Positions 57,470 to 64,000 of a stretch of DNA of 64,000 nucleotides are shown in pieces. Origin of the DNA: Amoebidium appalachense. Its lineage: Eukaryota; Ichthyosporea. Under the pieces are notes generated by a model that was given only the letters and a program-made list of their open reading frames with translations, searched no databases and was not told the DNA's origin. Location: positions 6,882,001 to 6,946,000 of the forward strand of contig CAVNZM010000010.1 of assembly GCA_963693365.1 (NCBI GenBank). Direction: 5' to 3'. A program made the translations under genes and the position numbers. Each line of letters begins with the position of its first letter. Position 1 is the first letter of the stretch.

Positions 57470-58633
57470 TTACTCTGCGTCTTCGCCCATCTCCTCGTCT
57501 GGCTCTGGCCCAGCCTGTCCGAGAAACAACTCTTGTGCTTCCTCATCGAAGCCACACATGGCAAGGTATGAGGGAAGCTCTATGTCGTCCATTGAAGCGC
57601 CCATCTCTGCAACTAGCCCAGGGAGGTATTCTCCCATGTCTATTGGGTCGCTATAACGGAAATTCCCACTGGCGGCTCTGACTGTGATATATTGGTAGAT
57701 TGCCGTCCACAACTGTTGCTCCCTGTCTTTCAGGTTTTTTTGAAACACCCTGTTTACCTCGGCTTTTGTGTCTGGGTGCGACCAGTCAATCTCGGCGTTA
57801 ATGTTGGGCAGCACAGTTTCCATTTTTATCCGCGTGTAGTACTTTTGGCATGTAGCGAAGTGGAGAAGGTGCCAACCACGCACTTCTTCAAAGGATATCT
57901 CCACAACTTTATCTTCCTCCCATGTAAAATTACAGGCCCCTGGCACCATGAGTTGTCGTACAGCCGCCGACGTGTCGCGGTTAAGGACGGCAATATTTGC
58001 GAGCCTAACCATATGGTCGGCGAATGCAGTGATAAATCGTTGTTGGGCATCGTTCAACGAAGCGGAGATGTCTGTCTGTGCTGCCAAATGAGCATCCCTG
58101 ACCATTCGGTATGTATCGACGGCCATACGCTGTGTTATGTTCCCGCCAATACCGTCCATGGCGCCAGTGTGGAAGGCCCAGGCGTTGAGCACTTGCCGTT
58201 TCAGCAGTTGTAGACTGCGGTTTGTACGCCTCCCCTTGTCGGTTTTGCGGTATGCAGTCTGGTTTTTTCGCTTGCGGTAAGCAATCCATGTAGCGCGTTC
58301 ATATTCTGAATCATCGCTCACGGCCCACACTAGTGCATGCTCAGCCTTAGGAACGCGATGGGTCTGCAGCAGCATGCCTATTTCGTAGCCAGTGTAATGG
58401 CGAATTGTATCTCGGTGGGCGTCAATAAGGTGTTGAGAGAGAACACGGATGCCCTGTTTATTACACAGGGCGCAGAAGCCCGCGGGGTGCCTAGAACCCT
58501 CGTCACATGCCACGTATTCACCATGGTGTTCAACGTAAAAGTTAACGTATGCAGTCACCATTTCTGAGGTAAATGGTGAGCCCTGTGTAACAGCATGTGC
58601 GGGTGCATTTACAGCAACGTTTCGGGCCGCCAT
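57470..58633 (-). CDS. Unknown 387-aa protein with a C2H2-like zinc finger
   Basis: An intact intronless frame runs from ATG (58633) to TAA (57470). I do not recognise the family. Visible features: a putative finger C54-x2-C57-x10-H68-x4-H73 (FCALCNKQ to HLIDAH); a strongly basic segment at about 120-147 (YRKRKNQTAYRK, KGRRTNRSL) suited to nucleic acid binding; a central helical region with FADHMVRLANIAVLNRDTSA; a Lys/Trp-rich later part; and an acidic C-terminal tail (EPDEEMGEDAE). Low simple-sequence content and full length without stops suggest real coding. Location between piggyBac and other transposon pieces suggests a mobile-element gene, such as a DNA-binding capsid or replication-type accessory, but that is inference only. 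Confidence 0.6.
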   Translation of the reverse strand: MAARNVAVNAPAHAVTQGSPFTSEMVTAYVNFYVEHHGEYVACDEGSRHPAGFCALCNKQGIRVLSQHLIDAHRDTIRHYTGYEIGMLLQTHRVPKAEHALVWAVSDDSEYERATWIAYRKRKNQTAYRKTDKGRRTNRSLQLLKRQVLNAWAFHTGAMDGIGGNITQRMAVDTYRMVRDAHLAAQTDISASLNDAQQRFITAFADHMVRLANIAVLNRDTSAAVRQLMVPGACNFTWEEDKVVEISFEEVRGWHLLHFATCQKYYTRIKMETVLPNINAEIDWSHPDTKAEVNRVFQKNLKDREQQLWTAIYQYITVRAASGNFRYSDPIDMGEYLPGLVAEMGASMDDIELPSYLAMCGFDEEAQELFLGQAGPEPDEEMGEDAE

Positions 58634-58766
58634 TTTTGTTCAATCATTGGTGGATAGCAGTATGCCAGGCAGCAAAAAGCTACTGTGCATGTGTGGCCGT
58701 GAGCATATGCAAACCTACTGACTGACTGACTGATGATATGGTTTCCACAGTGTGATCGACTCCGCG

Positions 58767-58797
58767 CGCCGCGCGCCGCTCCGGGCGGTGCGCGGCG
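58767..58797. other. GC-rich hairpin upstream of the unknown 387-aa gene
   Basis: CGCCGCGCGCCGC and GCGGTGCGCGGCG pair over 13 bp with a single G-T type mismatch around a TCCGG loop. It lies about 135 bp upstream of the ATG at 58633, in otherwise AT-rich DNA. It could be a regulatory or terminal structure of an element. Confidence 0.6.
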
Positions 58798-59672
58798 TGG
58801 AATGAAAGCCAATGAATATTCACGGATTTGAGAGATAGGATTTCGCGTCATGTGATTGGATCACATAATTTTTCTGGAGGCGTGCAAAGCACTGGCAGAC
58901 CACCATCCTTGCCGGGAGACCGCAAAATTGATTTTGATCACGCTTTAATGTGGTAGAACTGGCTCAGGAATTAACAGCTGAAAATTATAAGATTTATAAA
59001 AGTAATACTTTGATAAAACACGCCTATATTATTCATTTAAAGGTTGCCAGACAGAGGCGTGCAAATGAAGGGAGCCAGCCATTCCACCCATATGGCTAGT
59101 GTAGATAATTACCAACAACCTTGGTTGTAAAGATATATTTTGATATAATTTATAACAGATAATAATATTGTTGCATAAATGAATGATTCATGAAAGAAGT
59201 CGTATCAGATATGGCAGAGGAGCAACACCCTTGTGTCACAGACTTGGTGCACGTGCGCGTGCACAAATTCCATCGTCCGAGACATCATAAACCCGCCACT
59301 AAGTCGTCATTTAGTTGTCCATACGGGCCCATGTGGGCGGGCAGGCTTACGGTAACTGTCAGCATTGTTACTAGATATACTAATGGCCACAACCCTTTCC
59401 GTTATTTGTTAGCTGATGTGGCCACTACAGGGTCCACAGATACATATAGATGCGGCAACGATTGGCATTATTAAGTGAATCCAAGCCGAAAACAAAAATT
59501 ATGCACTCGATTCAGACATCAACATATTGTCAAACAGATCTCATAAAGATATCCGAAAGGTTCGGATGTGGGGGTGATCGAGATGGGAAAAAAGGAAAAT
59601 GTAGTCTAAAAGTCCCCATAAAGGCATCTTTTAAGGGTACGACAATTTGCATAGCCTCACCCATTGCTACCT
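58798..59672. other. AT-rich spacer, nothing recognised
   Basis: Mostly AT-rich unique sequence. A plus-strand frame (59190-59474) has no family signature. Confidence 0.45.
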
Positions 59673-60355
59673 CTACATATTCACGAACCGGTTAACCAGG
59701 AACTTCTTCTGCACCCCGTCTTGTGCATACATGGGGATACAGTGGAAAGTCCCCAGTATGGATTCCACGTCGATGACGTCGTATCTGGGCCTCCTCCGGG
59801 CACCCGTCCCTGTCATTTCCACTTGGAGTTTCTTGCACCCTGTGAGGGGATCCACCTCCACCTCGGTGTAGTACCGTACAAAGGCAAGCTGGTGCAAGAC
59901 CTTTTCCGACGCCCCCGGTTGGCCATCCTCAGCGCATTCCTCCGTCTCGCACGTAAATAGGAGCACCGTCCGTGCGTACCAAACTCCGTCCTGACCCTGG
60001 ATCACGATGTCGTCGTACCGGTCACGCCGCCCGTAGAACTGGTCACACGCCACCACTCTATGCCACACCCTCTCATCCGGCACTCCCAGCCTGATGTAGC
60101 AGCTGTTGTACACCTTCACCTTGCAGCCCAGTGGAACAGGCAGTGTATGACGGTCAACGTTGCGGGCCTGTGCTTCGGACACGGAGGCCAGGTGCAGCTG
60201 CGTCTGTAATGGCAGATACTTGAGGCACTTGCTGCGGTCCGAGCCCAGGAAGGGGCTTGGCACAAACTCCTGGCCAGGGGGAACAAAGAACTTGTCCAGG
60301 GTAGACCACAGCAGACCGGTCTTATCGAGGCCCGGGTGGCTCTTGATCTTTATAC
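59673..60355 (-). CDS. C-terminal exon of an unrecognised protein, possibly a KDZ/Plavaka-like transposon protein
   Basis: An open frame runs from an acceptor (CCCTGCAG, exon start 60355) to the stop at 59673, about 226 residues. It begins IKSHPGLDKTGLLWSTLDKF and contains LGCKVKVYNSCYIRLG, RYDDIVIQ, WYARTVLLFTCE, LHQLAFVRYYTEVEVDPLTG, YDVIDVESILGTFHCIPMY and the end KKFLVNRFVNM. The sequence of a WYAR..LLF strand, an LAFVR.Y strand, then VI...I....H.IP and a closing F.VN.FV resembles, from memory, the C-terminal region of large KDZ/Plavaka-like transposase proteins. I cannot confirm that. Upstream exons are not visible, because the tandem satellite starts only about 250 bp further upstream. 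Confidence 0.45.
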
Positions 60356-60529
60356 CTGCAGGGTAGACACAACCTCAAAAACCAATTACTCGCTACGTTT
60401 ACCATATATGGTGCTGGTGTCCCCCTAGACCTTAGGAATTTGCCACGACGTCCCCCTTCCCCTTCTCCCCCCCTACACCACACACACACAAACACACATA
60501 ATACATACACACACCCACAATTACACAAC

Positions 60530-60557
60530 CAAAACTGACATCGTAATGTCAGTTTTG
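60530..60557. other. Perfect 12-bp hairpin
   Basis: CAAAACTGACAT and ATGTCAGTTTTG pair perfectly around CGTA. It lies between the transposon-like exon at 60355 and the 374-bp satellite. It could be a terminal inverted repeat or a small foldback element. Confidence 0.7.
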
Positions 60558-60599
60558 CTACATTTAAAAAATGAGAATAAAACGATGTATGTAACCATA

Positions 60600-62230
60600 T
60601 GGGCGGGGTTTAGGGGGCTTTAGGGCTGTAGCCCTGGACCTTGGCCCACACCTCCCTAGTACCTATATGCTGCTATTCCCAAAACATGGATGCTCCCAGG
60701 CCATTGGTTCGTGGGTGGCAACAAAAGTGCACCTAGCCATATGAAGGCACATATGGGAAAAACGCACCCGCCGGGTGGGAAAGTGGGGGGGCTTGGTGGG
60801 GGTTTGTGGTGCACGGCTAAAACTCGGTGCACACGTTCCTAGCACCCATATTCTATTTTAAACCAAGTTTTAACTGCTACTTGCACGTGGAACACGTTGT
60901 ATTCATTATCTGGTGGTGCCCTGAGTGGTTGATGTTGCACATGTAGAAAAAATACCATTTACGGGTGTAAATGTAGGGGGGTTTTTTTTGGTATTTTGGC
61001 TGCAGCCCTGTAACTTGGCCCACACCTGCTTAGTACCTATGTGCTGCTATTCCCAAAACATGGATGCTCCCAGGCCATTGGTTCGTGGGTGGCAACAAAA
61101 GTGCACCTAGCCATATGAAGGCACATATGGGAAAAACGCACCCGCCGGGTGGGAAAGTGGGGGGGCTTGGTGGGGGTTTGTGGTGCACGGCTAAAACTCG
61201 GTGCACACGTTCCTAGCACCCATATTCTACTTTAAACCAAGTTTCAACTGCTACTTGCACGTGGAACACGTTTTATTCATTATCTGGTGGTTCTCTGAGT
61301 GGTTGATGTTGCACATGTAGAAAAAATACCATTTACGGGTGTAAATGTAGGGGGTTTTTTTTTGGTATTTTGGCTGCAGCCCTGGACCTTGGCCCACACC
61401 TCCCTAGTACCTATATGCTGCTATTCCCAAAACATGGATGCTCCCAGGCCATTGGTTCGTGGGTGGCAACAAAAGTGCACCTAGCCATATGAAGGCACAT
61501 ATGGGAAAAACGCACCCGCCGGGTGGGAAAGTGGGGGGGCTTGGTGGGGGTTTGTGGTGCACTGCTAAAACTCGGTGCACACGTTCCTAGCACCCATATT
61601 CTACTTTAAACCAAGTTTCAACTGCTACTTGCACGTGGAACACGTTGTATTCATTATCTGGTGGTGCCCTGAGTGGTTGATGTTGCACATGTTACAGTAG
61701 AAAAAATACCATTTACGGGTGTAAATGTAGGGGGTTTTTTTTTGGTATTTTGGCTGCAGCCCTGTAACTTGGCCCACACCTCCCTAGTACCTATATGCTG
61801 CTATTCCCAAAACATGGATGCTCCCAGGCCATTGGTTCGTGGGTGGCAACAAAAGTGCACCTAGCCATATGAAGGCACATATGGGAAAAACGCACCCGCC
61901 GGGTGGGAAAGTGGGGGGGGCTTAGTGGGGGTTTGTGGTGCACGTCTAAAACTCGGTGCACACGTTCCTAGCACCCATATTCTACTTTATACCAAGTTTC
62001 AACTGCTACTTGCACGTGGAACACGTTGTATTCATTATCTGGTGGTGCCCAGTGAGTGGTTGATGTTGCACATGTAGAAAAAATACCATTTACGGGTGTA
62101 AATGTAGGGGGGTTTTTTTTTGGTATTTTGGCTGCAGCCCTGTAACTTGGCCCACACGCAGGGGGGTCTTGATGGGGTTTTAAGCTACATGAGGGCATGT
62201 ATAGGAAAAACACTCCCAAAAACACTCCCT
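60600..62230. repeat. Satellite with a period of about 374 bp, more than four copies
   Basis: The phrase AAAACATGGATGCTCCCAGG recurs at 61055, 61429 and 61809, with the first at 60681, giving steps of 374, 374 and 380. Units are about 97% alike and include CATTTACGGGTGTAAATGTAG, TGGCTGCAGCCCTG and GGTGCACACGTTCCTAG. A six-base insertion (TTACAG) marks one unit. The last unit is truncated at about 62,160 and joins a diverged tail. Its identical 60-codon open frames are by-products of the repeat. Confidence 0.95.
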
Positions 62231-62252
62231 CGGGTGGGAATGTTGTTCTTTT

Positions 62253-62258
<6 letters not shown>

Positions 62259-62299
<41 letters not shown>
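62259..62299. repeat. Compound T(m)G(n) homopolymer at the satellite/LTR junction
   Basis: About 10 T followed by 31 G, the only long homopolymer pair in the right third of the window. It lies exactly between the satellite and the candidate LTR. Confidence 0.9.
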
Positions 62300-62300
<1 letters not shown>

Positions 62301-63074
62301 GTCGTATCCTAATATATGTGTACTAGAGACGCGGCACTCTACTAAGTGTACACACACGAAAAGGAACGAACGTGTACAGAAAAACGGTAAAGTTTATTCA
62401 GACCAGGCTCCGACGGGCAAACTTAGATCCGAACGGAATGAGTCTAAGTTACGACTGAGGCCATCAAGGCCGTGCCCTACAAGATCATCATCACCTGGCC
62501 CCCTACGATGCCACATTCCATTAACATTCCGATCTACTTTTATCGTGCGCCTGCACGAGCTAAGTCGATCTACTCAACTAATATATTTATCCAAGTCTCA
62601 CCCCTCACCCTCCCCCTAGTGGCACCGCAGAGTCTAAATCTACATTTCATACTATCCTCCCCCCCCCTCCCTCCCCCCTTTCCTCTACATCTACATATAT
62701 AAATACGTTTGGCAACATATACTATCAAACCTTGCCAATCCTTACAAAAGGGCTTCTGCCCGAACAATCACATTCCTAAGTCCTCCTACGATCTATCCTA
62801 CACACTAATTAGAATTCTATTGGTCGGCTGTCCCGGCTGACGTGGTCCAATGCCCTGCGCCGGCAGAGGCAAGATGCACGCAGCTGTTCAGCTATCTTGA
62901 GGCCCCGGACTTGATCTTGAGGATCTGTGGACCCGGGCCACCCCCCCCCCCCCCCCCCCCCCCCGATCTCGATCGTAGACTTAGGCTAATCTGCTGAGAC
63001 GGATTAGTATATGTCAACTCCCCCCCCGGCCCCCGGAAAAGCTGAGTCCCACCTCAGTCACATTACATCTAACA
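62300..63074 (-). mobile_element. Candidate 3' LTR of a Ty3/gypsy element
   Basis: On the minus strand the segment starts TGTTAGATGTAATG directly after a purine-rich AGGGGG, as expected of an LTR start after a polypurine tract, and could end at ACGACA (TG...CA) at 62300. The length would be about 775 bp. It lies on the correct (3') side of the integrase. The other LTR is outside the window, so the boundaries cannot be checked by comparison. Confidence 0.45.
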
Positions 63075-63086
63075 CCCCCTAAAAAG
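63075..63086 (-). other. Candidate polypurine tract
   Basis: TTTTTAGGGGG on the minus strand lies immediately before TGTTAGATG. Its place between integrase gene and LTR start is typical for priming of plus-strand DNA in LTR retrotransposons. Confidence 0.45.
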
Positions 63087-63218
63087 ACATAGACTAATCA
63101 GTCTCCTAAAAAAATTAAATTAAATGAATGACGAAGAAAAATAATAAATTAATCTACACCATAAGCTTGATACCTACGGAGACACCTATGATAATAAATT
63201 AAATTCCTACGACTACGT

Positions 63219-64000
63219 TCACACTCCTCCTCGGTCTCCTCCCCCCCCTCCCCCTCCCCCCGTGTGTCTACGTGTATTTGCATCACTCCCCCCCCGGTCC
63301 CCTCCCCCCACCGACTTTTTCACACCACGATTAAACTGAGGAATAACTCTCTTTGGCCTAGAGGGAGCACTAGGCAACTCCCTCTGCACTAATCTAGCCT
63401 CATAAGCACGAATAGAAAACGAACAATCCAAATGAAACTCAGGCAACCACTGATCTTCCTGATAACCTCCCTCAAAACGAATTAAATAATAATTTACCTT
63501 ACCTTCCTTACCTTCGATAACCTTTTTATCCATAATTTTATCTACTGCAGCCTCCCGGATACATCCACCGACCCGTCATAGTCGGGGGTGAATGCATCTA
63601 ACACTCGACGGCCCTCCGGCCGTTTAACCCTAAGGGCCCTATCATAATATTCCTTTATATCATCTACATTATAAAATCTAACATCACTCTCATTATCTAA
63701 CCTCTGCACCTTATATTCCGTCGGACCTAACCTAGCCACTATTTTATACGGGCCAATGAAAAGAGGCAACCATTTCTTACCATACGTACGAAGACCTTCA
63801 CCTTCACCCTTACCTTCCTGCTCCTGCTTATATCTCTTTTTCCTAGTATGATCCCTAATTAAAACTAAAGTACCCTCGGCAAATTCACGTAACGGACGTG
63901 TGGACACGTCTGCACGTGTCTGTGCCTGCTGTGTACGGGCCAGAGCTGCATCACGTGCAGCCCGGGCCCGGGTTAGTAGCTGCTCCCGGAACTCAGTCCA
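63219..64000 (-). pseudogene. Ty3/gypsy integrase C-terminus and chromodomain, 5'-truncated by the window
   Basis: The frame is open from the right edge. It reads REQLLTRARAARDAAL, then FAEGTLVLIRD, WLPLFIGPYKIVARLG and YNVDDIKEYYDRA, the C-terminal integrase domain of Ty3/gypsy elements, and stops at 63542. The next frame, beginning near 63560, reads VDKIMDKKVIEG, YYLIRFEGGYQEDQW and LPEFHL, a chromodomain of the chromovirus lineage, and ends at 63219 after a Gly-rich tail. A frameshift separates the two parts just before the chromodomain, so this copy is probably dead. Chromodomains steer integration to marked chromatin. gag, protease, RT and RNase H should lie to the right of the window. 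Confidence 0.85.

Noticed and set aside
60663-61593. Repeated identical 60-codon open frames within the satellite
   Set aside because: They recur only because the DNA repeats. Codon composition and start context are not convincing.
60600-62230. CRISPR-like regular repeats
   Set aside because: The unit is 374 bp with no short repeat/unique spacer pattern. It is a satellite in a eukaryotic context.

Overview
The window comes from a eukaryotic nuclear genome. The best taxonomic marker is elongation factor 1-alpha (31904-29659, minus). It carries the roughly 12-residue insertion before TLLEALD that is known from animals, fungi and their close relatives. Together with an I-BAR plus SH3 gene, an RSPRY1-type SPRY/RING gene and an alpha-kinase gene, this points to an opisthokont on the animal side, for example a unicellular holozoan or an early-branching animal. 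I cannot name the species. Genes have many short exons with ordinary GT-AG introns, so most open frames in the introns are low-complexity noise. I built the gene models by joining exons whose phases agree. No RNA gene, CRISPR array or bacterial-type operon is visible.

Layout. From 1 to about 43.5 kb the window is genic and packed with simple sequence: poly-C/poly-G runs up to about 49 nt, CA/TG arrays and compound C(n)A(m) tracts. In order it holds the 3' half of an RmlD-like sugar-nucleotide reductase/epimerase (2567-4629, plus); an I-BAR/SH3 adaptor related to IRSp53/BAIAP2 (15067-6806, minus); an RSPRY1 orthologue (17226-27545, plus), head-to-head with the I-BAR gene; EF1A (minus) with a 10-nt first coding exon; and an alpha-kinase gene (43531-34655, minus). 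A short interspersed repeat, repeatedly flanked by a poly-G run (a poly-C tail in its own orientation), recurs between and inside these genes.

From about 44 kb to the end the texture changes. Homopolymers become rare and transposons dominate: a DIRS/Ngaro-type tyrosine recombinase followed by a B1-A2-B2-like repeat arrangement; a separate broken RT/RNase H remnant; a broken Ty1/copia reverse transcriptase; an intact piggyBac-type transposase; and, at the right edge, the integrase C-terminus and chromodomain of a Ty3/gypsy element with a candidate LTR. Among these lie an unrecognised intact 387-aa ORF with a C2H2-like finger, a C-terminal exon that may belong to a KDZ/Plavaka-like transposon protein, a degenerate repeat of about 518 bp and a satellite of about 374 bp.

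The host genes have no evident shared pathway: translation (EF1A), membrane and actin shaping (I-BAR/SH3), ubiquitin ligation (RSPRY1), kinase signalling and sugar-nucleotide metabolism. The clearest system-level signals are the repeat with poly-C tails and homopolymer expansion, and the dense layering of different transposon classes in the right third.
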